A stretch of 64,000 nt of DNA from positions 1-64,000 of the forward strand of contig JALCCG010000064.1 in assembly GCA_023212695.1 (NCBI GenBank), in the 5' to 3' direction. Origin of the DNA: Sporisorium sorghi. Its lineage: Eukaryota; Basidiomycota; Ustilaginomycetes; Ustilaginales; Ustilaginaceae. This document shows positions 1 through 9,663 of the stretch, in pieces. How positions within the stretch are numbered: the first letter of the stretch is position 1; each line of letters starts with the position of its first letter. The position numbers and the translations under genes were made by a program. The notes below the pieces were generated by a model. It made no database searches. It was not told the DNA's origin and saw only the letters and a list, made by a program, of their open reading frames with translations.

Positions 1-145
1 TACGCCCCCAGCCCTTGTGCATACGCACCTAGCCTGTGCATACGCCCCCCAAGCCCTTGTGCATACGCACCTAGCCTGTGCTTACGCACCTAGCCTGTGC
101 ATACGCACTAGCCTGTGCTTACGCACCTTACAGCACCTAACCCTA
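1..145. repeat. Degenerate tandem repeat at left window edge
   Basis: The first ~145 bases are built from ~20-23 bp units of the form TACGCACCTAGCCTGTGCA, alternating with a C-rich variant (TACGCCCCCAGCCCTTGTGCA). About seven copies are visible, and the array probably continues left of the window. No convincing gene covers it. It lies just downstream of the minus-strand amino-acid transporter operon. Function unknown; it may be a variable-number repeat. Confidence 0.8.
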
Positions 146-157
146 CCTGCCCCATCA

Positions 158-886
158 TTACAGTACCTTTTCCAAAAAGCTGATCGTACGCTCATGCTTC
201 GGTCTGCCGAACACCTCTTCCGGCGGGCCTTCCTCGACGATATACCCGCCGTCCATGAAGATCACGCGATCGGCCACCTCGCGTGCGAAGCCCATCTCAT
301 GCGTGACAATTATCATCGTCATGCCCTCGCGTGCCAGATCCTTCATGACGCCGAGCACTTCGCCGACCATCTCCGGGTCCAGCGCCGATGTCGGCTCGTC
401 AAACAGCATGATGTCCGGGTTCATCGCCAGCGCCCGGGCGATCGCTACGCGCTGCTTCTGACCGCCTGATAGCTGGCTCGGGAACGCCTCGGCTTTATCC
501 GAGAGGCCGACCTGCTCCAGCAGCTTGAGTGCTGTGGCACGCGCTTCGACCGAGTTCTGTTTACCCAGCTCCACCGGGGCAAAGGTAATGTTCTTCAGCA
601 CGTTAAAATGCGGGAACAGATTAAAATGCTGGAACACCATGCCGATGTTCTCCCGCGCCTTGTTGATGTTCGTTTTAGGGTCATTGATATCCCGGTCATG
701 CACGAACACCCTGCCTGCTGTAATGTCATCCAGCCGGTTAATGCAGCGCAGGAACGTGCTCTTGCCGGAACCGGAAGGTCCGATGACACAGACAACCTCG
801 CCTTCCTGAACCTGCATGTCGATGCCCTTCAGTACCTCATTGGTACCAAAATTCTTCTTCAATCCTTCAACGCGAATCTTATCCAT
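158..886 (-). CDS. Polar amino-acid ABC transporter ATP-binding protein (GlnQ family)
   Basis: This 242-residue ATPase energises amino-acid uptake at the inner face of the membrane. The sequence shows a Walker A motif GPSGSGKS at residues 36-43, the ABC signature [12 protein letters not shown] near residue 139, Walker [13 protein letters not shown] near residue 159, and a switch histidine (VTHEMGFA). Length and motifs are typical of the GlnQ/ArtM/TcyN group of polar amino-acid importers. It is the second gene of a two-gene operon: its start overlaps the end of the fused binding protein/permease gene by 8 bp, indicating translational coupling. The amino-acid specificity (glutamine, arginine, cystine or other) cannot be read from the sequence. 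Confidence 0.93.
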   Translation of the reverse strand: MDKIRVEGLKKNFGTNEVLKGIDMQVQEGEVVCVIGPSGSGKSTFLRCINRLDDITAGRVFVHDRDINDPKTNINKARENIGMVFQHFNLFPHFNVLKNITFAPVELGKQNSVEARATALKLLEQVGLSDKAEAFPSQLSGGQKQRVAIARALAMNPDIMLFDEPTSALDPEMVGEVLGVMKDLAREGMTMIIVTHEMGFAREVADRVIFMDGGYIVEEGPPEEVFGRPKHERTISFLEKVL

Positions 887-2327
887 GACGTACCTTCCTT
901 TCCAGACGATCCGAAATTTTGGTCAAAATCGTGATGACGATCAAGTACATGATCGCAACGACCAGCCAGATGTCAAACGATGCAAAAGTTCTTGCAATAA
1001 TGATCTTCCCGGACTGGGTCAGCTCGACCAGGCCGATAACCGACAGGATGGATGTATCCTTGAGCGTGATCACCAATTGGTTGATAAAGGTCGGAATCAT
1101 GATTTTGATTGCCTGCGGAATAATGATTTTCATCATGGCTTTGCGGTATGGCAAACCGAGCGAACGGGCTGCTTCCATCTGCCCGCGGTCGATGGACTGG
1201 ATGCCGCCGCGGATGATCTCCGTTACATAGGCTCCAGCATTAAGGCTTAGGGTCAGTACGGCTGCCACGATAGGCGACATGGTAAAACCGAATGCTTGAG
1301 GAATACCAAAGTAGATGAAGAAGGCAAGGACAAGCAAGGGGATGCCGCGGAAGATGTCCACGAATACGGTGGCAAGACCTCGAAGCCACTTATTACGTCC
1401 GACCTTCATGAAACCGAATATCAAGCCTAGGAAAAATGCAAAAAACAGGGACGCAAATGTCAGCAGCAGTGTATTGCCGAGGCCCTTCAACAAGGAAGGC
1501 AGCGACTCCACGATCAGTCCCCAGCGGCTTTGATCCACCGGTCCTACAGCGTTTTCGCCAATATATTTTTCCTTGATGCGATTATATTCTCCGTTTGCCT
1601 GCAGATTGACCAAGCCGGCGTTGAATTTCTCCAGCAGCTCCTGATTCTTCCCCTTGCTCACGGCAAATCCATAGGATGCACCGGGCTCCATATCCGTAAC
1701 GATTTTTAGCCCGTTGTTCTGTTTAACGCCATAGGCCAATACCGGAAAGTCGTCAAAGCAGGCAACGGAATTGCCGGTTTTGACGTCGTCATACATTTGA
1801 GCCGAATCGTCAAAAGGCACAATGGTAAAACCGTATTTGGAGGATATGGATTCCGCGAAGCTGTATCCCTCCGTACCGGTTTTGACCGCGACCTTTTTTC
1901 CTCTTAAATCCTCATATCCCTTGATGGACTCCTGATCCTGACGAATAGCCATGACCACGCCCGAGTTAAAATAAGGATCCGAGAAGTCAAACTTCTGCTT
2001 CCGCTCATCCGTGATGCTCATGCCCGCGATGACGCCGTCTACCTGATTGGCTTCCAGCGCTTGAACCGCAGCATTGAAGCCGAGCGGCTTGATTTCGTAT
2101 TTGAAGTTTTGATCTTTGGCGATAGCATCGAGCAGATCCATATCGATACCGACAAAATTGCCGCTGGCATCCTGGAATTCAAACGGAGCAAACGTAACGT
2201 CCGTTCCGATCTGATAGGTTTTGCCGGAGGCAGGCTCTGCCGCAGCGCTTGCCGTCCCATATGGCATGCCAACTGCCATAAGGAGCAGCAGTGACATGAA
2301 CGCGTATAACACCCGGGATGATTTCAT
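879..2327 (-). CDS. Fused amino-acid binding protein/permease of ABC transporter (GlnH-GlnP type)
   Basis: This 482-residue protein carries, in order, a signal peptide (residues ~1-28), a type-3 periplasmic-binding domain (~38-255) and a MetI-like permease domain (~275-475) with several hydrophobic segments. The binding domain has the family hallmarks (TFAPFEFQD near the N terminus, and a [10 protein letters not shown] stretch). The permease carries the EAA-like loop [14 protein letters not shown], which contacts the ATPase. Fusing receptor and channel in one chain is known from GlnPH-type systems in Gram-positive bacteria, where the receptor is tethered outside the membrane. The downstream ATPase gene overlaps it, so the pair is a complete importer. 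The start follows a strong GAGGAGG site. The ligand is not determined. Confidence 0.92.
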   Translation of the reverse strand: MKSSRVLYAFMSLLLLMAVGMPYGTASAAAEPASGKTYQIGTDVTFAPFEFQDASGNFVGIDMDLLDAIAKDQNFKYEIKPLGFNAAVQALEANQVDGVIAGMSITDERKQKFDFSDPYFNSGVVMAIRQDQESIKGYEDLRGKKVAVKTGTEGYSFAESISSKYGFTIVPFDDSAQMYDDVKTGNSVACFDDFPVLAYGVKQNNGLKIVTDMEPGASYGFAVSKGKNQELLEKFNAGLVNLQANGEYNRIKEKYIGENAVGPVDQSRWGLIVESLPSLLKGLGNTLLLTFASLFFAFFLGLIFGFMKVGRNKWLRGLATVFVDIFRGIPLLVLAFFIYFGIPQAFGFTMSPIVAAVLTLSLNAGAYVTEIIRGGIQSIDRGQMEAARSLGLPYRKAMMKIIIPQAIKIMIPTFINQLVITLKDTSILSVIGLVELTQSGKIIIARTFASFDIWLVVAIMYLIVITILTKISDRLERKVRHG

Positions 2328-2590
2328 AGTGACCTCCTCTTTTTAAACACCGTCGTAAGTTAGTTACCCATTGTTGCTTCCTTGTTAACAGCTGCTTCCT
2401 ACTTCATTCGGTATCTTATTTTCCCAATGAACCAATCATGCCTAGAAATACTATCACATGGGTCCCGAAAAATAAATTGAAGAAAAATCGCTAAACCGTT
2501 CACATTGGATGCAACATTTACCAATCCCGCCACGTTAGAAGGGTAAGTCAAGCATGGCAGCGATGCCAATATTGAAGGAGGCTGACAATA

Positions 2591-3352
2591 ATGAAAAGAT
2601 GGGTCAAACAAGTGGGTTCCATTATGATTGCAGGCGCACTGTTGACAGGCAGTACGGCTTTGGCAGGATTGAGCGGGGCAACCGAGGTGCATGCGGCGGA
2701 GGCAGCACAGCAAAATCTTCTCACCGTACTCGGTAAAGGCGAAATCTCGGTGAAGCCAGATATCGTATATCTTTCCATCGGGGCTGAATCGTATGCGGAA
2801 ACCGCAAAATCCGCACAGAAGAGCAACGCGCTGAAAATGGATAAAGTGACCAAGCTGTTGAAGGAAACATGGAAAATCGATGACAAGGATATTAAAACCG
2901 AACAATTCTACGTACAGCCCAACTATACGTATTCCGATGAGAATGGCCGTAAAGTGAAAAACTACACAGCGTACCATTCCCTGGAAGTTACCCTTCGCGA
3001 TTTGAGCAAAGTTGGAGACCTGCTGGATGCATCCGCTGATGCGGGGGCGAACTCCATTGGCAACGCCCGTTTCTCTGTTGAGAACCGCGATGCATTCGAA
3101 GCGCAGGTGATTGATAAAGCCATGGCAAATGCAGACCTTAAGGCTCAAGCTATGGCGAAAGCCTCCAAGCGTCAACTGGGTGTCGTGCTTAACATTGTGG
3201 AAGGCTCCGTTGGCGTAAATAACATCTATGGCCTCGAAAAAATGGAGATGGCGGCTCAATCCAATGCAGCGGACGCAGGCGCCAGCACATCCGTGAAGCC
3301 GGGCGAGATCAAAATCTCGACACAGCTGTATGTTCAATATGAGCTGAAATAG
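2591..3352 (+). CDS. SIMPL domain (DUF541) secreted protein
   Basis: This 253-residue protein has an N-terminal signal peptide (positively charged MKRWVKQ, then a hydrophobic stretch ending near AEVHAAEAA) followed by a SIMPL/DUF541 domain starting at LLTVLGKGEISVKPD. The GKGEI..KPDI start and the repeated predicted alpha/beta pattern are typical of this family (E. coli YggE, Brucella BP26). Family members are exported oligomeric proteins of poorly defined role, some linked to oxidative stress. The gene stands alone between the amino-acid transporter (divergent) and the pot operon, has an AAGGAGG site before the ATG, and is followed by a strong hairpin terminator. No specific function is inferred. 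Confidence 0.88.
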   Translation: MKRWVKQVGSIMIAGALLTGSTALAGLSGATEVHAAEAAQQNLLTVLGKGEISVKPDIVYLSIGAESYAETAKSAQKSNALKMDKVTKLLKETWKIDDKDIKTEQFYVQPNYTYSDENGRKVKNYTAYHSLEVTLRDLSKVGDLLDASADAGANSIGNARFSVENRDAFEAQVIDKAMANADLKAQAMAKASKRQLGVVLNIVEGSVGVNNIYGLEKMEMAAQSNAADAGASTSVKPGEIKISTQLYVQYELK

Positions 3353-3373
3353 TCAATGTCTTTTCACTAAGCG

Positions 3374-3422
3374 TGCAGAGAACCGTTCATCCGGGTCATT
3401 ACCGGGTGAGCGGTTCTCTTTG
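3374..3422 (+). terminator. Hairpin terminator after SIMPL gene
   Basis: The arms AGAGAACCG and CGGTTCTCT enclose a second short stem (CCGGGT/ACCGGG) and are followed by a short T run. It lies 20 nt after the SIMPL gene stop. Confidence 0.75.
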
Positions 3423-3511
3423 ATTTATCTGATGCATACACTCTGAAAACTGAAATACCATAATACGGTGCCATATCCGTACCTTCCCCTGTCGAAATAC
3501 ACAGAAAAGTG

Positions 3512-3605
3512 TTGTGTATAGGGGGGAAACGAGGTATAGTGAATATGCGAAAAACTGAACTTTGTTCTAAAGCGTAAAGCCATACCCATGGATATGGCTT
3601 TTTTC
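3512..3605 (+). ncRNA. Candidate short transcript with own promoter and terminator
   Basis: A promoter-like pair TTGTGT (3512-3517) and TATAGT (3535-3540), 17 bp apart, is followed within ~40 nt by a perfect 9-bp hairpin (AAAGCCATA / TATGGCTTT, 3577-3603) and a T run. The predicted product is a ~60-nt RNA with no convincing open frame. Equally, it could be a leader terminator. The sequence shows only the elements; transcription is an inference. Confidence 0.35.
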
Positions 3606-3735
3606 TCTTAGTAGAGACTTCTAGAGCTTCCCCTAAGAAACGGATCCTGCCCACCTGAGCAAGATAGGCAGTATAACCGTTTCTTCTTAGTGGAGCACGT
3701 TTTTGTGCATACTAGCAAGTAGGATTGGTACACTG
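3606..3735 (+). promoter_or_regulatory. Large imperfect hairpin upstream of pot operon
   Basis: The block CTAAGAAACGG..CTGCC pairs with GGCAG..CCGTTTCTTCTTAG across a 14-nt loop, giving a long stem with a small asymmetric interior loop. It is followed by a minor GCAC/GTGC hairpin. It sits ~50-150 nt upstream of the potA start. It matches no riboswitch class I can recall. It may be an mRNA leader structure or an intergenic repeat. Confidence 0.4.
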
Positions 3736-3773
3736 GTACACATGGAATAGGTCACATTTTGAAGAAGGGGTTG

Positions 3774-4745
3774 ATGCATGTGATTGAACTTGTCCAGATC
3801 GAGAAGCATTTTCAGGGACAAGCGGTCGTGCATCCGCTGTCGCTCTCCATTAAAGAAGGGGAATTCCTGACTTTGCTGGGCCCCAGCGGCTGCGGCAAAA
3901 CGACGATTCTCCGAATGATAGCAGGATTCGAACAGCCTACCGAAGGACAGGTATTGCTGGCGGGTCAGAATGTGACGGATGTGCCTGCGAACAAGCGGGA
4001 TTTAAATCTTGTATTCCAACACTATGCTCTGTTTCCGCATATGACCGTAGAAGATAACATTGCTTTTGGATTAAAAATGAAAAAAATGCCGCGTCAGCTC
4101 ATCAAGGAACGCGTGGAAGAGGCCGTGACGATGACACAGCTAACCCCACTGCGGGAACGCTTCCCGCATCAGCTGTCCGGAGGACAACAGCAGCGGGTAG
4201 CTATCGCACGTGCCATCGCCAATAAACCGAAGGTGCTGCTGCTCGATGAACCGCTGGGTGCACTGGACCTGCAGCTGCGCAAAAACCTGCAATCCGAGCT
4301 GAAGCATTTGCAGCGGACGCTGGGAATTACGTTTGTATATGTAACGCACGATCAGGAGGAAGCCATGATGCTGTCCGACCGGATCGTGATTATGAATCAT
4401 GGACGGGTAGAGCAAATCGGCACGCCGCGCGAGATCTACGCGAGGCCGCAAACGCTGTTTGCTGCCACTTTTGTTGGGGAGAATAATGTCTTCTCATCAC
4501 CGGAAGGCCTCTTTGCCGTGCGGCCGGAGAAACTGGTTCCGCAGCGGGAGTCGGGTGCGAAGAAGAGCGGCGTGATTGAGGATGTGCAGTACCTCGGCAG
4601 TGTGCATAAGCTGCTGGTCCAGCTTGACAATGAGCCGATGAAGGTAACGATTGCCCTGGATATTTCGGATGATCGTCCTTGGGAGGTTGGTGAGCGGGTC
4701 GGGGTGAACTGGAGCACGAAGGATGAGGTGATCATCGGGCCATGA
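3774..4745 (+). CDS. potA: Spermidine/putrescine ABC transporter ATP-binding protein PotA
   Basis: This ~323-residue ATPase of the polyamine importer shows Walker [10 protein letters not shown] (about residues 36-44), signature [14 protein letters not shown], Walker [13 protein letters not shown], and a C-terminal TOBE-like regulatory region (from ~240: FAVRPEKLV..., typical of PotA/UgpC-type ATPases). It is the first gene of a four-gene potABCD operon. The gene end overlaps potB by 4 bp. The start is ambiguous: ATG 3774 lies close to AGAAGGGG, while GTG 3780 has the more usual spacing of about nine bases. Upstream TTG codons are less likely. Spermidine/putrescine is the family assignment; substrate preference is not visible. 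Confidence 0.93.
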   Translation: MHVIELVQIEKHFQGQAVVHPLSLSIKEGEFLTLLGPSGCGKTTILRMIAGFEQPTEGQVLLAGQNVTDVPANKRDLNLVFQHYALFPHMTVEDNIAFGLKMKKMPRQLIKERVEEAVTMTQLTPLRERFPHQLSGGQQQRVAIARAIANKPKVLLLDEPLGALDLQLRKNLQSELKHLQRTLGITFVYVTHDQEEAMMLSDRIVIMNHGRVEQIGTPREIYARPQTLFAATFVGENNVFSSPEGLFAVRPEKLVPQRESGAKKSGVIEDVQYLGSVHKLLVQLDNEPMKVTIALDISDDRPWEVGERVGVNWSTKDEVIIGP

Positions 4746-5590
4746 GGAAATCAAGGTTCCTGCTGACGCCGGTGCTGTTGTGGTTATCCCTGTTCCTGAT
4801 CGTCCCGATGCTGATCGTGGTCGGCATCTCGTTTCTGTCGCGGGATTCGCTCGGTAATATCGTGTTTTCCTTCAGTCTGGAAGGATACAAGACCTTTTTT
4901 GATCCCTTATATTTAGGAATCTACTGGGATACCCTGGTACTGTCGCTGCTGACTACGGTGATCTGCTTGTTAGTCAGCTATCCTTTGGCCTATTATATAG
5001 CCAACGCTTCCCCGCGTATCCAGACATGGGGATTGATTCTGATCACCGTTCCGTTCTGGATCAACTTTCTGATTCGCACGTATGCCTGGGTTCTGCTCTT
5101 GCGAACGCAAGGCGTGGTGAACAGCCTGCTGTTATGGGTGGGGTGGATTGATGAGCCTATTCAGATGTTATATACGTATGGTGCCGTATTGCTTGGCATG
5201 GTGTATAACTTTATTCCCTTCATGGTGCTGCCGATTTATGTAGCGCTGGAGCAGATGGACAAGCGTCTCTTGGATGCGGCCAGCGATCTGGGTGCATCGA
5301 GGTGGAAGGCGTTTCGGCACATTACGCTGCCGCAGAGCAAATCCGGCATTATGACGGGTGCGGTTCTGGTGTATGTCTCGACCTCCGGGATGTTTGTAGT
5401 TACGGATATATTGGGAGGCGCGAAGTCCTCCATGATCAGTAATATTATTCAGTCACAGTTCCTGGGTGCAAGGAACTGGCCGTTTGGAGCGGCGTTGTCG
5501 GTGATTTTTGTCGCCACGTCCCTGGTGCTGATCCTGCTCTTTAACCGGGCCATGCAAGCCCGCCATCAACGTGTAGGGGAGGGGAGATAA
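4742..5590 (+). CDS. potB: Spermidine/putrescine ABC transporter permease PotB
   Basis: This 282-residue integral membrane protein has six predicted hydrophobic segments and a MetI-type permease fold. The cytoplasmic coupling loop with the EAA-like pattern is visible at LLDAASDLGASRWKAFRHITLP (~residues 178-199). Length and order match PotB. Its ATG overlaps the potA stop (ATGA), and its stop codon directly abuts the GTG start of potC, so the operon is tightly coupled. With PotC it forms the membrane channel for polyamine import. Confidence 0.93.
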   Translation: MRKSRFLLTPVLLWLSLFLIVPMLIVVGISFLSRDSLGNIVFSFSLEGYKTFFDPLYLGIYWDTLVLSLLTTVICLLVSYPLAYYIANASPRIQTWGLILITVPFWINFLIRTYAWVLLLRTQGVVNSLLLWVGWIDEPIQMLYTYGAVLLGMVYNFIPFMVLPIYVALEQMDKRLLDAASDLGASRWKAFRHITLPQSKSGIMTGAVLVYVSTSGMFVVTDILGGAKSSMISNIIQSQFLGARNWPFGAALSVIFVATSLVLILLFNRAMQARHQRVGEGR

Positions 5591-6397
5591 GTGAAGAAGA
5601 AGAATCATCCGCTGCTCGGGATTCACTCTTTCCTTATGATGGCTTTCATCTATGTACCCATCATTATGATCATTATCTATTCCTTCAACGATACGCGGCT
5701 GAGCGGAAACTGGGAAGGATTTACGTTGGATTGGTATGTATCGCTGTTCGAGAACCGGCATGTGATGGAAGCCCTGATGAACAGCTTGACGGTGGCCGTC
5801 ATCTCTACGGTTGTATCCACCCTGCTGGGAACCGCAGCGGCACTCTCGCTCCGAAATATGGGCCGCAAAGGACGCAGCGGCATGAACGGGCTGTTATATC
5901 TGCCCGTCATTATCCCGGATATCATTATGGGGTTATCACTGCTCGTGTTGTTCAGCCAATTGAACATGCCGCTTGGCAAAACCACGGTAATTATTGCTCA
6001 CATCACGTTCAGCCTGTCCTATGTCTACGTCGTGGTTACGGCCAGACTGTCCGGCATGGGCAAGCAGTTGGATGAGGCGGCTCAGGATTTGGGAGCCACG
6101 CCTTGGCAAACGTTCCGGCATGTAACGCTGCCGCAGATTGCACCGGGCATTATCTCCGGCGCTTTGATTGCTTTTACCCTGTCATTGGATGATTTCATGG
6201 TCAGCTTTTTTGTCGCAGGTCCAAGTTCGACGACGCTGCCGATCTATATTTACGCGCAGGTGAAAAGAGGCATCTCGCCTGAGATCAACGCGCTGTGTAC
6301 GCTGCTCATTCTGGTGAGCATTACGCTGATCCTGTTAGCCCAATACATTCTCAACCGCGGCAACGGTCAGAAGAAGCACAAAACATTGCCGATCTAA
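5591..6397 (+). CDS. potC: Spermidine/putrescine ABC transporter permease PotC
   Basis: This 268-residue permease has about six membrane segments and the coupling loop DEAAQDLGATPWQTFRHVTLP. The GTG start at 5591 follows immediately after the potB stop, with GGGGAGG/GGGAG just upstream. The SLDDFMVSFFVAG stretch in the second half is characteristic of PotC/YdcV-type permeases. It pairs with PotB, is driven by PotA, and is fed by the lipoprotein PotD encoded next. Confidence 0.93.
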   Translation: MKKKNHPLLGIHSFLMMAFIYVPIIMIIIYSFNDTRLSGNWEGFTLDWYVSLFENRHVMEALMNSLTVAVISTVVSTLLGTAAALSLRNMGRKGRSGMNGLLYLPVIIPDIIMGLSLLVLFSQLNMPLGKTTVIIAHITFSLSYVYVVVTARLSGMGKQLDEAAQDLGATPWQTFRHVTLPQIAPGIISGALIAFTLSLDDFMVSFFVAGPSSTTLPIYIYAQVKRGISPEINALCTLLILVSITLILLAQYILNRGNGQKKHKTLPI

Positions 6398-6455
6398 GCG
6401 ATACGAACGCTTTTTTCGAATAGAATATGGAAGTGGAAAGAGAGGAGATATTGAA

Positions 6456-7508
6456 TTGAACAAATCAAGATGGACCCGCCTGCTGATGGCAGGTATGGTT
6501 GCAGTATTGTCTGTAGGACTCCTGGCTGCTTGCGGCTCGGATAAGGAAACTCTTCATATTTACAGTTGGGCTGACAACTTCGACCCTGAGGTGCTGAAGG
6601 ACTTCGAAGAGAAGTTTGACGTGAAGGTAACCTATGACAATTATGCAAACAACGAAGATCTGCTGGCTAAGATCAAAGCTGGCGGCAGTGGTTATGATCT
6701 CATTCAGCCGTCCGATTATATGGTGAAAACCATGATTGAATCGGAGCTGCTTGAGCCGCTTGAGATGAATAATATCCCGAACTTCGTCAATATTACGGAT
6801 ACGTTTAAAGATCCTTCTTATGACCCGGGCAACAAATATTCGATCGTTTACACGTCCGGTGTAACGGGAATTGCATATAACAAGAAGTACGTGAAAGACG
6901 AGATCAAAAGCTGGGGAGATCTCTGGAACCCGGAATACAAGGGCAAAGTCCTGCTTCTGGATGACAACCGCGAGATGATTGGCATGGCACTTAAGAAGCA
7001 GGGGAAATCCAACAGCAGTAAAGATGAAGCGGAGATTATCGCTGCATCTGATGAGCTGAAGACGCTGCTGCCTAACGTGCTTGCATTTGATACGGATAAT
7101 ATCAAGCAGAAGATGATTCAGGAAGAAGGCTGGATTGCTACGGTTTGGTCCGGAGACGCGGCGTTTATCGCGGCGGAGAATCCGGATGTGGCATATGTCG
7201 TGCCTGAAGAAGGAGCGACCATCTTCTCGGACAACTACGCGATTCCTAAAGGTGCGAAGAATAAGGAGCTCGCCGAGAAATTCATTAACTTCATGCTGGA
7301 GCCTGAAGTCAGCGCCAAGAACTATGAATTTATCGGATACAGCAATCCGAACACCAAAGCGATGGAATTCCATAGCGAGGAATATCGCGCCAATACCATG
7401 ATCAACCTGACGGAAGAGGAGCTGCGTCGTACCGAATGGCTCGACAATGTCGGCGATTCCCTGTCCATCTACGATCGTTTGTGGACCGAGCTGAAGAGCG
7501 GTCGATAA
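6456..7508 (+). CDS. potD: Spermidine/putrescine-binding lipoprotein PotD
   Basis: This 350-residue extracellular substrate-binding protein has a lipoprotein signal (lipobox LLAAC, Cys ~26) and begins its mature domain with LHIYSWADNFDPEVLKDFEE, the characteristic opening of PotD/PotF proteins. The start is a TTG at 6456, 8-9 bases after AGAGGAG; no nearer ATG fits. It ends the pot operon and is followed by a hairpin terminator. It is predicted to bind polyamine outside the membrane and deliver it to PotBC. Confidence 0.93.
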   Translation: MNKSRWTRLLMAGMVAVLSVGLLAACGSDKETLHIYSWADNFDPEVLKDFEEKFDVKVTYDNYANNEDLLAKIKAGGSGYDLIQPSDYMVKTMIESELLEPLEMNNIPNFVNITDTFKDPSYDPGNKYSIVYTSGVTGIAYNKKYVKDEIKSWGDLWNPEYKGKVLLLDDNREMIGMALKKQGKSNSSKDEAEIIAASDELKTLLPNVLAFDTDNIKQKMIQEEGWIATVWSGDAAFIAAENPDVAYVVPEEGATIFSDNYAIPKGAKNKELAEKFINFMLEPEVSAKNYEFIGYSNPNTKAMEFHSEEYRANTMINLTEEELRRTEWLDNVGDSLSIYDRLWTELKSGR

Positions 7509-7549
7509 GAAAAATATATTTCTTCATATAACTGTAATATAGAAAGCCT

Positions 7550-7575
7550 GTCCCTCAAGGGGGCAGGTTTTTTTA
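7550..7575 (+). terminator. Terminator of pot operon
   Basis: The stem CCTGTCCC / GGGGGCAGG with a TCAA loop is followed by seven T residues, 42 nt after the potD stop. Confidence 0.85.
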
Positions 7576-8119
7576 TGTTATAGAAATTGAATCTTAAGAC
7601 CTATAAATTGGTGTAGAAGATCGCTTATACGAATTTTCCCGTAACTTACGGGGTCTTTTCATTGTTATATATAAAGAGTGGAAATACGCCATTTTGATAT
7701 GGATTCTGAAGGGTTTAAACAAGTCGGGATAAAGACAGTATGAATTCTCTGGCTGCTTGCTGCTTTTAGCTATATATTTGCAGTGGTTGTGACTGGATGT
7801 TTTCCAGAAAAAGCCCCTTGCGCTTACTGTTGATAAACATTGAAGGAGCACTTGGGGGTATTGCTCATCATTCCATTGGTGTACGTTGTCCGGGTCCGTG
7901 AAATGTTCATGTTTACGGGCGCATGACACCATTGTTTTGTGTTCATTAGTATAACGAGGCCCATACTGAAAGATAAGCAAGAATGTATAGGTCCTTTAGC
8001 ATGGAGTCAAAATTGTCATTGACTTTGTTACCAATAGATTGAAAGCTTTCCTTATAATGAATGAGGGTAATAGAGTAACAACTAACGGAAACTTATTTTA
8101 ACAAAGGTGGAATTCTAAT
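7576..8119. other. Long intergenic region between potD and stalk-domain gene
   Basis: About 540 bp with no recognisable gene. A minus-strand open frame of 128 codons (7594-7980) has irregular composition and no ribosome binding site or family signature, so it is not called. A small hairpin (CCCGTAA/TTACGGG, ~7637-7652) and a -10-like TATAAT (8053-8058) with only a poorly placed -35 region precede the next gene. The stretch may be decayed coding DNA. Confidence 0.4.
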
Positions 8120-9193
8120 ATGAATCCTAAATTTCGTGTATGTGCATCCTTAATTGCAACTAGTGTCCTGCTTGGCAGTCTTGGTTTGAGTGGACAGGTG
8201 ATCGATGCAAGCACCTCTAAGGCATCCGTTTCCGCCAGTCAAAAATCGTCGAAGAATGAAGTTGTATTGAAATGGAATGGCAAAACCTTATCACAGAAGG
8301 GCATCGTGCTGCATGGGGTAACCTATGTTCCGGCAACCGCTTTACGGGATGGTCTGGGAATGCCTCTTAAATATGATGCGAAGAATCGGACCTACACGCT
8401 GGGTAACGGATATAACAAGTTGAGCGCCGTCGTATATGATGCGAGTGAAATCGGTATTTTGGTGAACGGAGCTTATGCTGGTGAGCCAGGCGGACAGATT
8501 ATCAACGGTCGTCTGTATATGCCGTTCAAAACGATCAGCGAATATATGGGAGTTCAGGGACAGTGGAATCCTTCCTTGAAAACACTCAGCATGACGCAGA
8601 AAAAGCAAAACGACATTCAAATCAAATCGACTGCGCTGAAAAAGAAAATTCAAGGCGTTGATGCCGTTGTGAATTATCCGGTTATCAGTGGCCTCGGTAA
8701 TGCTGAGGTGCAGGCAGAGATCAACAAAGTACTAAAAGAAAATGCATCCGGCGTCATCACGGGCGCTGAAGGAAATGTGGGCACACTCCCGCCATCGGGA
8801 ACAGATTTTCCGTATGAATTCAGCGGTGATTATGTAGTTCATTACAATCAGGATGGCATCCTGAGCATTACGGCGTACGATTATTCGTACACGGGCGGTG
8901 CTCATGGCATGACCTTCCGCAAGAGCTTCACCTTCTCACTGAAGGACGGAAAGCAAATGAAGCTGGGCGATTTCATCAACATGCAGGGCAAGAACAAGCA
9001 GAAGATGAACAACCTTGTGCTGAGCAAGCTGAAGAAAGAGGGAGGTTATCTCGGCGGTTTTGAGGGAGTGCCTGCCGATGCCGACTTCTATGTGAAGGAT
9101 AACGCGGCGGTACTGTACTTCCAGCTTTATGAGTACACGGCGTATGCCTATGGATTCCCTGAGTTTGAGTTCAAGCTGAAGGAATGGAAGTAA
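8120..9193 (+). CDS. Secreted stalk-domain protein with DUF4163/DUF3298 (RsiV-like) C-terminal domain
   Basis: This 357-residue exported protein has a signal peptide (hydrophobic stretch to about residue 30) and then a copper-amine-oxidase N-terminal-like 'stalk' domain (~45-155), recognisable by the pattern VTYVPATALRDGLGM..YDAKNRTYTL and LYMPFKTISEYMG. The C-terminal half (~165-357) resembles the tandem DUF4163/DUF3298 module found in RsiV-type anti-sigma factors and related envelope proteins; GGAHGMTFRKSFTFSLKDGKQMKLGDFI is the clearest stretch. No transmembrane anchor other than the signal is seen. Likely an envelope or extracellular protein; ligand unknown. It stands alone, preceded by a GGTGG site. 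Confidence 0.8.
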   Translation: MNPKFRVCASLIATSVLLGSLGLSGQVIDASTSKASVSASQKSSKNEVVLKWNGKTLSQKGIVLHGVTYVPATALRDGLGMPLKYDAKNRTYTLGNGYNKLSAVVYDASEIGILVNGAYAGEPGGQIINGRLYMPFKTISEYMGVQGQWNPSLKTLSMTQKKQNDIQIKSTALKKKIQGVDAVVNYPVISGLGNAEVQAEINKVLKENASGVITGAEGNVGTLPPSGTDFPYEFSGDYVVHYNQDGILSITAYDYSYTGGAHGMTFRKSFTFSLKDGKQMKLGDFINMQGKNKQKMNNLVLSKLKKEGGYLGGFEGVPADADFYVKDNAAVLYFQLYEYTAYAYGFPEFEFKLKEWK

Positions 9194-9660
9194 GACTCGA
9201 TCAATCAGTTTGTATTAGCTGAAATCATTTTTAATACTATAGCTTGTTTAGATACATGATGTTGTCCTGATGTAACACTGTGCTGGAACTAGTTGCGAAA
9301 AATCTCTTGATAACGGGCGTGGAGCATCCTCCCGCTTCCTGCGATCAAGGGATTTTTGTGTTTATCGAGAGGCTTGCCTCGATGGTGCCTTATATGGTTT
9401 GTACACCGTGCGCACTGCTCCCTGTGAGCACGGTGCATGGTCCGGGGGTAAAATGCCATAAGTCGCCCTATACGATATCGGATGCCACCCGTTTATGGAC
9501 GCAGAGAGTGAGGGGAGCACATTAGGCTGTGCGCAACCAATTACCCTTGCAAGGAACCCTACATAGGTTTTCCTCTATTCCCCTCCCCACAAGTTAAGGC
9601 AGGTCTTTTAGGAGGGGGATGCTCTTACCTTCTTTATGTTTTATTGAAAAGAGTCGTACC
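9194..9660. other. Structured intergenic stretch after stalk-domain gene
   Basis: No gene is supported here. Two inverted repeats stand out: a nested hairpin at 9297-9357 (outer arms AAAAATCTCTTGAT and ATCAAGGGATTTTT, inner GCGTGGAG/CTCCCGC), which may be the terminator of the stalk-domain gene, and CACCGTGC/GCACGGTG at ~9404-9435. The rest is unassigned. Confidence 0.5.
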
Positions 9661-9663
9661 GAA

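Noticed and set aside
2399..3337. 312-codon minus-strand open frame opposite the SIMPL gene
   Set aside because: Antisense shadow; the plus-strand product has a signal peptide and a recognisable SIMPL domain.
7594..7980. 128-codon minus-strand open frame in the intergenic region after potD
   Set aside because: No ribosome binding site, odd composition and no family signature; it does not look like a gene.
9280..9525. 81-codon plus-strand open frame between stalk-domain gene and clpP
   Set aside because: It crosses two hairpins, one of them probably a terminator, and has no homology or start signal.
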